This document shows, one piece after another, positions 1-9,154 of a stretch of DNA of 64,000 bases. The notes under the pieces are model-generated. The model worked only from the letters and a program-made list of their open reading frames with translations, was not told the DNA's origin and ran no database searches. The stretch is from Myxococcus dinghuensis (GTDB taxonomy: Bacteria; Myxococcota; Myxococcia; Myxococcales; Myxococcaceae), in NCBI RefSeq assembly GCF_024198235.1, contig NZ_JAKCFB010000007.1:248001-312000 (forward strand), read 5' to 3'. The position numbers and the translations under genes were made by a program. Position 1 is the first letter of the stretch. Each line of letters begins with the position of its first letter.

Positions 1-2217
1 GAGCGACATCAGCGCGCTGAGCACCCCCACGAAGGCGACGCCGATGGCCAGCAAGCGGAGCACCTGCGTAATCGTGAAGGTGCGGTCGAACACGTCCAGC
101 GACGCCTGCCGCAGCGAGCGGTTGGGCCGCACCATCAGCGCCTGCGTGTCGCCCACGCGCTCGCGCGCCGCCGTCACCAGCGCGTCCACGTCCTGGCCGG
201 GCGCGGCGTACAGGGCCACGCCGCTGACGCCCCGGTCGTCGTACCAGCGCTCGTAGGTGGCGCGCGGCATGAGCATCGTGCCCACGTCGGAGCCGTAGTC
301 GAAGTACACGCCCACGATGCGGAAGTCGTGAGGCCCCTCGTCCGTGGCCAGCCGCACGGTGTCTCCGACGCCCACGTTCCGGTGGAAGCCGAACGGCTCG
401 GAGACGATGAGGGTGTCGGGAGAGGCATCCAGCTCGCGCCACACCGTGGCCGCGTCGCCCTCCTTGAAGCGGTAGGGCCGCGCGCCGGTGCGCGAGAAGT
501 CGACCACCAGCAGGTCCGTGGGGATGTCGTTCGCGCGCGCCTTCACCACGCGGATGGTGCTGCTGCCCGCGACGCCCGGCGTGGCGCGCAGGCGCTCCGC
601 GAGCCCCGGCGCCAGGGTGGCGTCCCCTCGCCGCGCGACGAGCGAGGGCGGAGAGATGAACACATCCGCCTGGAGCGACGTCTCCAGCCACGACACCACC
701 GTGCCCCGGAAGCTGGACACCATGAGCCCCACGCCCACGGTGGTGGCCACGGCGACCATCAGCGCCGCGAGCGCCACCGCCGTGCGGCTCAGGCTCGTGC
801 GCACGCCCCGGGCCGCCATGCGCCCCAGCAGTCCGAAGGCGCCCCCCAGGGGCCCCGTGGCGAGCGAGGACAGCCGCTCCGTCAGCCACGGCACCAGCAG
901 CGCCGCGCCCAGCAGCACCGCGAAGAGGCCCGCGTACGCGGGCAGCAGCGCCTGCGTCGACCACGCGAGGAGCACCACGCCGAGCCCCAGCACGCCCAGC
1001 CCCAGCAGGGCCAGCCTCGGCGCGCGCGAGCGCGAGCCTTCCTCCAGCGTCGAGCGCCGCAGCGTCGTCACGGGCGCCGAGCGCGCCGCCTCCCACGCGG
1101 GCACCAGCGCCGCCAGCAGCGTGGCGCCCAGCCCCAGCGTCAGGCCCTTGGCCAGCGTGAGCGGCTCCAACGCCAGCCGCCGCACGCTCACCACGAAATA
1201 CAAGTCATTGAGTGTCTGGGTGACGAGCCCCACCAACCCGCGCCCCAACAAGATGCCCAGCAGCACGCCCGCCACCGTGCCGATGACGCCGAGCACCAGC
1301 GCCTCGCCCAGCACGAGCGCGAACAATTCGCCCCGGGTGATGCCCACCGCGCGCAGCCGCCCGAGCATCCCGCGCCGCTGCACCACGGAGAACGTCATCG
1401 TGTTGTAGATGAGGAACATCCCCACCACGAGCGCCAGCAGCGACAGCGCGGTCAGGTTGGTGCGGAAGGCCCGCGTCATCTGCTCCACCGTGCCCGCCCG
1501 CGCCGCCGCGCGCAGCAGCTCCACGCCCTGGGGCAGCGTCGCCTCCAGTCGCTTCGCCTCCGCCTCGCCGCCCGGCAGCCGCAGGTCCACCCGCGTCAGG
1601 CGCCCCTCCTTGCCCAGCACCTCCTGGGCGGTGGAGATGTCCGTCAACACCAGGGCCTCCAGCGCCCGCGCCGTGTCCTCGTCCGCGGGCGCCAGCAGCG
1701 CCGCCACGCGCAGCACGACCTGTCGCCCCTCCACGCGCACCGGCAGCTCGCCGCCCGCGGAGACCCCCAGCGCCCTCGCGGCGCGCTCGCTCAGGAGCAC
1801 CGTGCCCGGCCGCGTGAGCAGCTGGCCCACGTCGCCCACGGCCTCGCCGCGCGCGTAGTCCCGGAAGGGCCCCTCCGCGAACGGGTCCACGCCCAGCACG
1901 GTGAGCGTGCGCAGGTCGCCCACCGCCGCCTGGACGTAGCCCTCCACCACCGGCGCGGACACGGGCGCGCCCGGCCGCAGGCGCAGGTCCCGGTAGACGT
2001 CCTCCGACAGGCCCGACGTGCCGCCCACCAGCTGGTGCGTGGCGCGGCCAGCCACCGCGTCCGTCGAACGCTCGAAGGCGCGCAGCGCGCTGCCGCTCGC
2101 CAGGTCGATGGACACCACCACCGCCACGCCCAGCGCGATGCCCAGCAGCGACAGCGCCGTGAGCCACGGATGGCGTCCCAGGTGCCGCAGGCTCGAATGC
2201 ACGAGCAGGCGCCTCAT
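1..2217 (-). CDS. FtsX-family ABC transporter permease (3' end outside window)
   Basis: Inner-membrane permease of a MacB/LolCDE-type ABC exporter, working with the ATPase encoded just upstream; the substrate cannot be deduced. The ATG at 2217 overlaps the ATPase stop (ATGA), so the two are translationally coupled. 739 codons run to the window edge without a stop, so the C-terminus is missing. Visible in order: a TM helix at residues 19-38, a MacB-PCD-like periplasmic region to about 250, an FtsX helix block at about 253-375 with YNTMTFSVVQRRG at 271-283, further hydrophobic helices after about 420, a second periplasmic region, and the first helix of a second FtsX block at the truncated end. 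Two FtsX blocks in one chain is typical of the long permease subfamily of about 800 residues or more. Family assignment is firm. Confidence 0.9.
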   Translation of the reverse strand, partial: MRRLLVHSSLRHLGRHPWLTALSLLGIALGVAVVVSIDLASGSALRAFERSTDAVAGRATHQLVGGTSGLSEDVYRDLRLRPGAPVSAPVVEGYVQAAVGDLRTLTVLGVDPFAEGPFRDYARGEAVGDVGQLLTRPGTVLLSERAARALGVSAGGELPVRVEGRQVVLRVAALLAPADEDTARALEALVLTDISTAQEVLGKEGRLTRVDLRLPGGEAEAKRLEATLPQGVELLRAAARAGTVEQMTRAFRTNLTALSLLALVVGMFLIYNTMTFSVVQRRGMLGRLRAVGITRGELFALVLGEALVLGVIGTVAGVLLGILLGRGLVGLVTQTLNDLYFVVSVRRLALEPLTLAKGLTLGLGATLLAALVPAWEAARSAPVTTLRRSTLEEGSRSRAPRLALLGLGVLGLGVVLLAWSTQALLPAYAGLFAVLLGAALLVPWLTERLSSLATGPLGGAFGLLGRMAARGVRTSLSRTAVALAALMVAVATTVGVGLMVSSFRGTVVSWLETSLQADVFISPPSLVARRGDATLAPGLAERLRATPGVAGSSTIRVVKARANDIPTDLLVVDFSRTGARPYRFKEGDAATVWRELDASPDTLIVSEPFGFHRNVGVGDTVRLATDEGPHDFRIVGVYFDYGSDVGTMLMPRATYERWYDDRGVSGVALYAAPGQDVDALVTAARERVGDTQALMVRPNRSLRQASLDVFDRTFTITQVLRLLAIGVAFVGVLSALMSL

Positions 2218-2933
2218 CCGCGCGGCTCCTTGCGCGGGGTCTCGCGCACCACCAGCCGCCCGCCCGCCATCTCCAGCACCCGGTCCGCGCGGGCCATCAA
2301 CCCCGGCTCGTGCGTGACGACCAGCGCGCACGCGTCCCCCTGGCGCGTGAGCCCCTCCAGCAGGTCCAGCACCTGCCGGCCCGTGGCCTCGTCCAGGTTG
2401 CCGGTGGGCTCGTCGGCGAGGAGCAGCGGCGGCGCGTGGGCCAACGCCCGCGCCACCGCGACGCGCTGCTGCTCGCCGCCGGAGAGCCGGTCCGGGAAGC
2501 TGTGCGCGCGAGTCCCCAACCCCACGCGCTCCAACAGCGCCCGCGCCCGCTCGCCCGACTCCGCCGCGCTCCGCCCGTTCAGCTCCAGCGGCAGCCGCAC
2601 GTTCTCCTCCACCGTCAGCGTGGGCAGCAGGTTGAAGGCCTGGAAGATGAAGCCCACCCGCTCGCGGCGCAGCAGCGTGCGCTCGCGCTCGCTCATCCCG
2701 CCCAGGTCGCGCCCCTGCACCCGGACCTCGCCCCGGGTGGGCAGGTCGATGCCGCTGATGAGGTTGAGCAGCGTGGACTTGCCGGAGCCGCTGCGCCCCA
2801 GCAGCACCACGAACTCGCCCCGGCGCAGCGTCAGCCGGACGCCGGAGAGCACCTCGCGCGAGGTGTCTCCCTCCACGTAGGACTTGGTGACGTCACGCAG
2901 CTCGACGAGGGGCGGGGAGTCGGACACGGACAT
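2214..2933 (-). CDS. ABC transporter ATP-binding protein (LolD/MacB type)
   Basis: Cytoplasmic ATPase that powers the FtsX-type permease encoded next, with which it overlaps by four bases (ATGA). The 239-residue length is normal for a stand-alone LolD-like subunit. Walker A GRSGSGKS is at residues 46-53, the Q-loop Gln at 98, signature LSGGEQQR at 150-157, Walker B LLLADE at 170-175 and the switch His at 208, so every catalytic element is intact. The start is the ATG at 2933. LolD/MacB-type ATPases drive mechanotransmission rather than classical import. The substrate is unknown, and lipoprotein, antibiotic or peptide export are all possible. Confidence 0.93.
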   Translation of the reverse strand: MSVSDSPPLVELRDVTKSYVEGDTSREVLSGVRLTLRRGEFVVLLGRSGSGKSTLLNLISGIDLPTRGEVRVQGRDLGGMSERERTLLRRERVGFIFQAFNLLPTLTVEENVRLPLELNGRSAAESGERARALLERVGLGTRAHSFPDRLSGGEQQRVAVARALAHAPPLLLADEPTGNLDEATGRQVLDLLEGLTRQGDACALVVTHEPGLMARADRVLEMAGGRLVVRETPRKEPRG

Positions 2934-2987
2934 GGGCCCACATTTGATACACGCGGGGCGCGGGTTTCGCCGCCGCTCCGCGTGGCG

Positions 2988-3809
2988 TCATGTGTGCGCG
3001 GGTTGTGGCTCCCATTCCCCGAAGTGTCGCCACCGGGCCAGGAAGTCCCCCACCTCCGAGGCGAGCAGGGGCCCGTCCACGTCCCGGGGGATGACGTGGA
3101 AGCCGCGCCGCAGCGACACGCACCGCACGGACGGCGAGGCCGTCAGGTGGCGCGCCAGCCAATGGCCACCCTCCGGGTCCACCACGTGGTCCTGCTCCGC
3201 CACCGCCACCAGGGTGGGACACTGGACGCGGGACACCTGCCGGGTCGCCTGGTCCTGGAGCGCGCACAGGTCGCGCAGGCGCGCCACGGGGAAGGCGGGC
3301 AACACCGGCGCCTGGGCCAGCGCCTCCGGGTCGGAGATGTCCGTGCCCGTCTTCCGCACCCAGGGCCGCGCCCACTCCAGCACCGGCGTGCGCGCCAACT
3401 GCCGCACGAGCCGCATGCGCGCGCCCTGGAAGCGCAGCGCCGGCGCCACCAGCACCAGCGCGCGCACCAGGTCGGGATGCTCCGCCGCCAGCCCCAACGC
3501 CAGCAGCGCGCCCATGGACAGCCCCGCCACGGCGACCCGCCGGTGTCCACCGCCCAGCGCGCGCAGCGCCGCCACCGCCTCGTCGCGCCAGTCCCGCCAC
3601 GTGACGCGCAGCAGCGCCTGCGGGGTGGTGCCATGCCCTGGGAGTCGTGGCGCCACCACGTGCATTCCCCGGGCCGCCAGGGCCTCACCCAGGGGTCGCA
3701 CGTCCCAGGGACTGCCCGTGAAGCCGTGGAGAATCAGGCAGGTCTCGTCGCCCCGACCCAGCTCGAAGGGGGCGGTCTTGTCCGGTTCCAGGGCCCGCGA
3801 CGCATTCAT
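2988..3809 (-). CDS. alpha/beta hydrolase (carboxylesterase/monoglyceride-lipase type)
   Basis: Soluble serine hydrolase of 273 residues, close in size to bacterial Est30-like carboxylesterases. The oxyanion motif HGFTG is at 28-32 and the nucleophile elbow GLSMG at 96-100 (Ser98). Asp207 in the EQD stretch and His238 in GFHVIP complete a plausible triad. No signal peptide is seen. The ATG at 3809 is chosen because the family-like N-terminus follows it; the open frame continues upstream but runs antisense through the divergent DUF3467 gene. The physiological ester is unknown. It is divergent from the DUF3467 gene, with about 48 bp between the starts. Confidence 0.85.
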   Translation of the reverse strand: MNASRALEPDKTAPFELGRGDETCLILHGFTGSPWDVRPLGEALAARGMHVVAPRLPGHGTTPQALLRVTWRDWRDEAVAALRALGGGHRRVAVAGLSMGALLALGLAAEHPDLVRALVLVAPALRFQGARMRLVRQLARTPVLEWARPWVRKTGTDISDPEALAQAPVLPAFPVARLRDLCALQDQATRQVSRVQCPTLVAVAEQDHVVDPEGGHWLARHLTASPSVRCVSLRRGFHVIPRDVDGPLLASEVGDFLARWRHFGEWEPQPAHT

Positions 3810-3857
3810 GAGGACACGCTGGTCACGCGGGGGCGCAGGCGCTATGCCCCCTGCCTC

Positions 3858-4148
3858 ATGGCGGACACTCCGAAGCCCCCGGACATGCAGTTGCAGATTC
3901 AAATCGACGAGGACGTGGCCAACGGTCAGTACGTCAACATGGCCCTCGTGAACCACACCGACACGGAGTTCACCCTGGACTTCATCTACGTCCAGCCGCA
4001 GCAGCTCCGCGCCAAGGTGCGCTCGCGCATCATCACCAGCCCCAAGCACATGAAGCGGTTGATGCTGGCCATGCAGGACAACCTCAACCGCTACGAGGCC
4101 AAGTACGGCCCCATCGTCCTGCGCGAGGACGACGCGGGCGTGCACTGA
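3858..4148 (+). CDS. DUF3467 domain protein
   Basis: Small cytoplasmic protein of 96 residues that matches the DUF3467 pattern: an N-terminal strand set (IQIDEDVANGQYVNMALV), then DFIYVQPQQ and a basic stretch KVRSRIITSPKHMKRLM leading into a C-terminal helix. No function is established for the family. The ATG at 3858 is the first start giving a normal-length family member. It stands alone, facing the convergent lipoprotein gene 13 bp beyond its stop and divergent from the hydrolase upstream. Confidence 0.8.
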   Translation: MADTPKPPDMQLQIQIDEDVANGQYVNMALVNHTDTEFTLDFIYVQPQQLRAKVRSRIITSPKHMKRLMLAMQDNLNRYEAKYGPIVLREDDAGVH

Positions 4149-4161
4149 CGCGCCGGCGGGC

Positions 4162-4758
4162 TCACTCCTCGGTGGGCGCGCTCGGGTCCAGGTCTCCGTG
4201 GGCGATGTAGTCGTCGGCGCGCGCCTCCAGGTGCGCGCCCAGTCTCGGGTCGGCGCGGTTGAGCAGCGTCCACTCGAAGTCGGCGGCGCGGATGACGGAG
4301 GGCTTCGCCGGGGACATCGGCTCTCCGGACACGTAGCTGCCCGTGACGCCCCCTTCCGACTTGCCGGTGTCCTTCTGGTTCGCGGCGAGGCCCGGGTGTG
4401 AGGGCGCCATCCCCGTGGTGGTGTAGCCCATGCGGTAGGCCCGCACCGCGGTGCGCCCGTCGCCCAGCGGCACCAACTGGACGAGCATGCGGGACCAGCT
4501 GCCGCCCATGTCCAGCGCGCCGTCGATGCGCCACGTCGTCTTGATATAGAGCGGGTCCGACGTGGGCAGCAGCTCGTACTGCTGTTCGGTGAGCAGGTGG
4601 CGCACCGTGTCCGCCAGCTTCGCGGGCTCGAGCTTGTAGACGGCGTTGGTGCTCGTGCCCTCCAGCAACTGCTGGCGCGGGTCCTTCGTCGTGGCGCAGC
4701 CGAGGGCTCCGAGCAGGCAGAGCCCGGCCGTCGCCCGGATGGCGAGGCGTGAGGTCAT
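4162..4758 (-). CDS. putative lipoprotein, unknown function
   Basis: 198-residue exported protein. The N-terminus has two Arg, a hydrophobic stretch and a lipobox-like LLGALGC with Cys near residue 21, predicting a signal-peptidase II lipoprotein. The mature part contains a YELLPTSDPLYIKTTWRID stretch and no recognised enzyme motif. It resembles small myxobacterial lipoproteins that carry a DUF-type alpha/beta domain, but no family name can be given from sequence alone. The start is the ATG at 4758. It is convergent with the DUF3467 gene and divergent from the secreted protein starting at 4931. Confidence 0.68.
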   Translation of the reverse strand: MTSRLAIRATAGLCLLGALGCATTKDPRQQLLEGTSTNAVYKLEPAKLADTVRHLLTEQQYELLPTSDPLYIKTTWRIDGALDMGGSWSRMLVQLVPLGDGRTAVRAYRMGYTTTGMAPSHPGLAANQKDTGKSEGGVTGSYVSGEPMSPAKPSVIRAADFEWTLLNRADPRLGAHLEARADDYIAHGDLDPSAPTEE

Positions 4759-4930
4759 CGTCCGTTCCAGGTGCCCCGGGTGGAGGGGAGGCAGGCGTCG
4801 CCAGCGGGCCGTCGGGGCGGAGGGACGGCGCGTGGTCCATTCCCGGGAACGCGTGGCGGGGATTCCCATATCGACGCTCCACTCGGAGCGGGTTGGAATC
4901 CTCCCCGTCGCGGCGCAGACTCGGGGCACC

Positions 4931-5686
4931 GTGCCTCGAATCCTCTTGTCGCTCGTCGCCCTGCTGTTCGCCCCCGCCGCCGCCGCCCAGTGTCTGGGAG
5001 ACGGGGTCCAGGTGTTCCCCACGCCGGGGGCCATCGTCCCCATCAACAGCCGCTTCCTGCTGGAGGGCGTGGGCACCGCCCGCGAGCAGGTCATCGGGCT
5101 GGTGGGCAAGAAGCTGCGCCTCGTGTCGGACAGCCACGAGGCGGAGGTGAAGGTGCAGAAGGGCTGGGAGAGCAGCCTGGGCCGCGCCACCGTCGTCCTC
5201 AAGGTGACGGGCCCGCTGGAGCCGGACAAGCGCTACACGCTGCGGCTCGACGAGGTGCTGCCCGGCGCGGCGGTGCTCAACGGCCGCGGCGCGGTGCTGC
5301 CCGAGTGGCGCACCGGCAAGGGCGCCGACACCCAGGCCCCGCGCTGGCAGAAGCGCCCCGCCGTCTCCGAGGGCTTCCTGCGCCGCACGCCCCAGGGCAC
5401 CGCCCGCTTCGTGCGCCTGAACCTGTCCCTGCGCGAGGAGAGCCCCGCCTACCTGGTGGTGAAGCTGGAGCCGCGCCGCGCCGGCCCGAGCGTCCAGCAG
5501 TACGTGGTGCCCATCGTCAACAACACGGCCTTCATCGGCCACGAGGCGTGCAGCGGCACCTTCGCCCTGGAGGACGGCCGCAGCTACCGCGCCCGCATCG
5601 AGGCCTTCGACGCGGCCGGGCACAACGCGCCGGCCGTCCCCCCTGTGGACTTCGAGGCGCCGGCCGACTACTCCGGGCAGCCGTGA
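4931..5686 (+). CDS. secreted protein with Ig/fibronectin-like features, unknown function
   Basis: 251-residue exported protein. A GTG start at 4931 gives a short signal peptide (PRILLSLVALLFAP, cleavage near AAAAQC). The open frame continues upstream, but only this start gives a signal sequence. The mature chain alternates short beta segments with Pro/Gly turns, for example KVTGPLEPDKRYTLRL and EDGRSYRARIEAFDAAGHN, the style of Ig-like or fibronectin-III-like folds. Two Cys (in AQCLG and EACSG) could pair after export. It lies 22 bp before hemF on the same strand. A periplasmic or surface role is inferred only from the signal peptide. Confidence 0.7.
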   Translation: MPRILLSLVALLFAPAAAAQCLGDGVQVFPTPGAIVPINSRFLLEGVGTAREQVIGLVGKKLRLVSDSHEAEVKVQKGWESSLGRATVVLKVTGPLEPDKRYTLRLDEVLPGAAVLNGRGAVLPEWRTGKGADTQAPRWQKRPAVSEGFLRRTPQGTARFVRLNLSLREESPAYLVVKLEPRRAGPSVQQYVVPIVNNTAFIGHEACSGTFALEDGRSYRARIEAFDAAGHNAPAVPPVDFEAPADYSGQP

Positions 5687-5708
5687 GCCGACACCGGCGG
5701 GAGCACGC

Positions 5709-6632
5709 ATGACGAAGGTGGACGTGGAGAGCGTGAAGGCGCGCATGACGGCCTTCATCCAGTCGCTGCAGGACGACATCTGCGCGGGCCTCGAGCGGCT
5801 GGACGGCCAGGCGCGCTTCCGCGAGGACGCGTGGGAGCGGCCCGGCGGCGGCGGCGGGCGCACCCGGGTGCTGGAGGACGGCGCCGTGCTGGAGAAGGCC
5901 GGCGTCAACACGTCCGTGGTGTACGGCGAGCTGGAGGAGCAGTTCGCCCGCAAGCTCCAGGGCGAGGGGCGCACCTTCTGGGCCGGGGGCATGTCCCTGG
6001 TGCTCCACCCGCGCAACCCGCACGTGCCCACCGTCCACGCCAACTACCGCTTCATCCACCAGGGCGGGAAGGCGTGGTTCGGCGGCGGGGCGGACCTGAC
6101 GCCGTACTACCTCTACGAGGAGGACGCCGCGCACTTCCACCGCGTGCACAAGGCCGCGTGCGACCGGCACGACCCGGCCTTCTACCCGCGCTTCAAGTCG
6201 GCGTGCGACCAGTACTTCTTCCTGCGCCACCGCGACGAGTCGCGCGGCGTGGGCGGCATCTTCTTCGAGAACATGGGCGGGGACCTGGAGCGCGAGTTCG
6301 CCTTCGTCCAGGACTGCGGGCGCGCCTTCCTGGACGCCTACCTGCCCATCGCCGAGCGGCGCAAGGACGTGCCGTACTCGGACGCGCAGCGGCTGTGGCA
6401 GGAGGTGCGGCGCGGGCGCTACGTGGAGTTCAACCTCGTCTATGACCGGGGCACCGTCTTCGGCCTGGAGACGCGCGGGCGCGTGGAGTCCATCCTGATG
6501 TCCCTGCCGCCCCAGACGCGCTGGCGCTACGACTTCCAGCCGGAGCCGGGCTCGTGGGAGGCGCGGCTGGTGGACGTGCTGCGCCAGCCCCGCGACTGGG
6601 CGGCCCTCGACGAGGGAGCCCGGAAGGCATGA
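5709..6632 (+). CDS. hemF: oxygen-dependent coproporphyrinogen III oxidase
   Basis: Catalyses aerobic oxidative decarboxylation of coproporphyrinogen III to protoporphyrinogen IX in haem synthesis. The 307-residue length is typical of HemF. The family signature HPRNPHVPTVHANYR lies at residues 100-114 and GGADLTPYY at 126-134. GGIFFENM at about 182-189 and a C-terminal LMSLPPQTRWRYDF stretch are also as expected, with conserved His residues at 100, 110 and 144. The ATG at 5709 follows a GGGAG ribosome site. The downstream pilin-like gene overlaps its stop (ATGA), so the two are cotranscribed. Confidence 0.97.
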   Translation: MTKVDVESVKARMTAFIQSLQDDICAGLERLDGQARFREDAWERPGGGGGRTRVLEDGAVLEKAGVNTSVVYGELEEQFARKLQGEGRTFWAGGMSLVLHPRNPHVPTVHANYRFIHQGGKAWFGGGADLTPYYLYEEDAAHFHRVHKAACDRHDPAFYPRFKSACDQYFFLRHRDESRGVGGIFFENMGGDLEREFAFVQDCGRAFLDAYLPIAERRKDVPYSDAQRLWQEVRRGRYVEFNLVYDRGTVFGLETRGRVESILMSLPPQTRWRYDFQPEPGSWEARLVDVLRQPRDWAALDEGARKA

Positions 6633-7144
6633 GCGGAGCGACGCCGACGCCGTCACCTCCACCCCGGAAGAAGTTGCCGCTCGTCGTCGCGGGGCTCGTC
6701 GTGCTGGGCGTCGCCGGCGGCGTCCTGCTCGCCCTGCGCGGCGGGCCCACGCCGGGCGCGGGCGCGGGGCCGGCCCATGCGGGCTCGTCGCTCGACACCG
6801 AGGCGCGCGTGAACGTGCTCGCCCTGTGCGACGCGGCGCAGGCCTGGCGCGACGAGCACGGCGGCTACCTCGTCGCCGGGCCCGAGCCCCGGGAGGTGCC
6901 GCGCGCCGGCAAGCCCGTGCCCTTCCCCCGCGACGAGGCCTTCCTCCACCTGGGGTTCGACCCCGGCGAGGAGGTGAACTTCCAGTACGAGGTGATGCTG
7001 CAGGAGAGCCCGGTGGGCGAGCCGGAGGTGTCGTGCCTGGCGCGCGGCGACGTGGACGGCGACGGCCTCAACACCGTCTACCGCGTCCGCCTGGACGCCA
7101 ACGGGATGACGACGCCCGTCGAGGTCGAGAACCCCGGCGAGTAG
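6629..7144 (+). CDS. membrane-anchored pilin-like protein
   Basis: 171-residue protein with a Pro-rich cytosolic N-terminus and one TM helix at about residues 17-38 (LVVAGLVVLGVAGG). The exported domain begins with a helix (EARVNVLALCDAAQAWRDE) and ends in CLARGDVDGDGLNTVYRV. That helix-then-DGDG pattern resembles type IV pilin-like globular domains seen in myxobacteria, but no prepilin-peptidase cleavage site is visible, so it is probably a simple bitopic protein. The ATG at 6629 overlaps the hemF stop, suggesting coupling. Why it accompanies hemF is not apparent. Confidence 0.6.
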   Translation: MSGATPTPSPPPRKKLPLVVAGLVVLGVAGGVLLALRGGPTPGAGAGPAHAGSSLDTEARVNVLALCDAAQAWRDEHGGYLVAGPEPREVPRAGKPVPFPRDEAFLHLGFDPGEEVNFQYEVMLQESPVGEPEVSCLARGDVDGDGLNTVYRVRLDANGMTTPVEVENPGE

Positions 7145-7468
7145 CCGGTCGCAACCCGCCGCGTGCTCCGCGCGAGAATCCGGGACATGGGCCACATCGG
7201 CGACATGAAGGGGCCCGGAGAGGGGCCGCGGGGCGGGTGGGGCCACGGGCCGCGCGCGTCCGGCGCCACGCCCACCGGCCCCGGCCCGGCGCCGACGTCG
7301 ACGCCCGCGTCCCAGGGCGGGCTCCACATCGACGACGGGATGTCACCCCCGGACGTCCCCCTCGCGCTGAGCGTCGCCTCTTCATTGCTGGACATTTCAC
7401 CCGGCCCCCGTGCCGGCACGCGGGAGCGCCCGGCGTTAGGCTCCCAACACCCGCAGGGGGCGAGCGCC

Positions 7469-8392
7469 ATGTCCACCATCCGCATTCCTCCGCGCGTCAG
7501 CGTGCCCGGCGGCGAGGGCACCCCGAAGCCCCCCGGCGAGGGCGGACCGCGCATCCCCGACGTGCAGGGCGACGTGGACATCCCCATCGTCCCCACGAAC
7601 GACGCGTTCGGCGCCGCGGAGGCCCCGCCCTCCAACGTCCGGCCCACGCTGGGCGGCCAGGAGCGCGTCCCGGTGCGCGCGGTGAAGGACCTGGTGCCGC
7701 CGGGCCTGGAGCAGGTCGCGGACCCGGAGACGCTGGGCATGCGCTTCGGCTCGGACGCGGCGCTGCTGGCCGCCCTGCTGAAGCCCTCCCAGTCCTCCAG
7801 CTCCGAGCGCGCCACGCGCCTGTGGGCCTTCTTCTCCGCCTACGCGGAGTCCGCCGCCGCGCTGCCTCGACAGAAGGAGGGGGAGGCCGCCTTCCGCGAC
7901 GCCCTCAAGGGCCAGGGCTTCGCCGAGCTGCGCGACGCGAACACCGGCAAGGACGGCGTGACGCAGGGCCTGTGGGTGCTGGCGTCGCGCACCCCCGACG
8001 AGGCCCGCGAGCGCGCCGCCAGCGTCCGCCTGGAGCCCCCGCCGGAGGTGCGCCACTCCGAGGCCGCCGCCAGGAGCGGGCAGGTGGGCGACCCCTCTGC
8101 CCCTGGCACCCTCCGGGGCGCCGAGGCGCCGCTCCGGGGCGGCCCCGCGCCGCTCGGCCTGTCCGCGCGGGAGGCGGAGGACGCGGAGGCGGGCCGGGAC
8201 GGGGACGGCCGCCGGCGCGCCGGGACGAACCGCCGCCTGGGGCGGAGGATGCTCTGGAACGTGCTCCACCGCTTCCGGTCGGACCCCGAGGACGGCGCCG
8301 TGGCCGACGGGCAATGGGACCGGGTCGCCTTCGGGGCGATGCTCTTCCTGGCGGGCATCGGGCTGGTGGTGCTGGCGCTCGTCAGCCTCTAG
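7469..8392 (+). CDS. tail-anchored protein of unknown function
   Basis: 307-residue protein not recognised as any named family. The ATG at 7469 has a CAGGGGG ribosome site about 8 nt upstream; the frame stays open further upstream, but that part has atypical composition. The first 90 residues are Pro/Gly-rich and probably disordered. Residues about 100-200 form an Ala-rich helical region, followed by a charged linker. The last 20 residues (GAMLFLAGIGLVVLALVSL) are one hydrophobic segment, making it tail-anchored with its bulk in the cytosol. It precedes the sigma-factor operon on the same strand. Confidence 0.6.
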   Translation: MSTIRIPPRVSVPGGEGTPKPPGEGGPRIPDVQGDVDIPIVPTNDAFGAAEAPPSNVRPTLGGQERVPVRAVKDLVPPGLEQVADPETLGMRFGSDAALLAALLKPSQSSSSERATRLWAFFSAYAESAAALPRQKEGEAAFRDALKGQGFAELRDANTGKDGVTQGLWVLASRTPDEARERAASVRLEPPPEVRHSEAAARSGQVGDPSAPGTLRGAEAPLRGGPAPLGLSAREAEDAEAGRDGDGRRRAGTNRRLGRRMLWNVLHRFRSDPEDGAVADGQWDRVAFGAMLFLAGIGLVVLALVSL

Positions 8393-8467
8393 GGGAGCGG
8401 CCAGGGAGGACCCGGGGTGGTGGAAAGTCCTCGGTGCCGGCCGGCTTGTGGTACGTTGCCGCACCCA

Positions 8468-9082
8468 TTGGCCACCGACGACCTCACACTCGTCAAGCGC
8501 GTCCGCAGCGGCGACCAACGCGCCTTCAAGCTCCTCGTCGAGCGCTACCAGCGCAAGGTGTATGCCGTCGCGCTCGGAATGCTCAAGGACAAGGAGGAAG
8601 CGATGGACGTCTCCCAGGAGGCGTTCGTCAAGGTCTACAAGTACCTGGACCACTTCAAGGGCGACTCGTCCTTCTACACCTGGCTCTACCGCATCACCGT
8701 GAACATCTGCATCGACGTGCTGCGCAAGCGCGGCGGCGGCGGTGAGGCGGTGGAGTTCGACGAGACCCAGGCCATGGACCTGTCCGAGGCGCGCATCGGC
8801 GCGCTGGGCAGCCGCCTGGGCACCAACCCCCAGAAGAGCGCGCTGCGGCGGGAGCTGGCGGAGAAGATCCAGGAGGCCCTGGGCACCGTCCCGGAGAAGC
8901 ACCGCGCCATCCTCCTGCTGCGCGAAATCGAGGGCATGTCCTACGAGGACCTCGCCCGGACGCTGGACATCCCCAAGGGCACGGTGATGAGCCGCCTCTT
9001 CCACGCCCGGGCCAAGGTCCAGAAAATCCTCAGTGAGTACCTGGAGTTGGACGAAGCGAAGAGTGGGGTGGGGAACGAATGA
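8468..9082 (+). CDS. ECF RNA polymerase sigma factor (RpoE1-like)
   Basis: Group 4 sigma-70 factor of about 204 residues. Region 2 covers about residues 5-85, including AMDVSQEAFVKVYKYL and FYTWLYRITVNICID. Region 4 covers about 128-190, with REIEGMSYEDLARTLDIPKG as the -35 recognition helix-turn-helix. The family-like N-terminus ATDDLTLVKRVRSGD begins at the TTG at 8468; a GTG at 8417 with a nearby AGGGAGGA site would add 17 residues and cannot be excluded. The next gene is a zinc-finger anti-sigma factor, so activity is probably controlled by sequestration. The sequence looks like Myxococcus RpoE1; that identity is from memory and is tentative. Confidence 0.92.
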   Translation: MATDDLTLVKRVRSGDQRAFKLLVERYQRKVYAVALGMLKDKEEAMDVSQEAFVKVYKYLDHFKGDSSFYTWLYRITVNICIDVLRKRGGGGEAVEFDETQAMDLSEARIGALGSRLGTNPQKSALRRELAEKIQEALGTVPEKHRAILLLREIEGMSYEDLARTLDIPKGTVMSRLFHARAKVQKILSEYLELDEAKSGVGNE

Positions 9083-9110
9083 GGGGGCCTCGAATATCTG
9101 AGGAGCCCCC
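9083..9110 (+). terminator. hairpin between sigma and anti-sigma genes (attenuator-like)
   Basis: Directly after the sigma-factor stop, GGGGGC (9083-9088) and CTC (9089-9091) can pair with GAG (9100-9102) and GCCCCC (9105-9110). The loop is an AT-rich 8 nt and there is a 2-nt bulge. There is no run of T after it, so it may be a partial terminator, attenuator or RNA-stability element that sets the sigma to anti-sigma ratio. Confidence 0.45.
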
Positions 9111-9154
9111 CCGTCATTTCCATCGCTTTCCCACCACCGAGCAGGGTGAAGGTT

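Noticed and set aside
328-2880. A plus-strand open frame of 850 codons opposite the ABC transporter genes.
   Set aside because: Arg/Gln/His-rich shadow of two clear minus-strand genes, without motifs or ribosome site.
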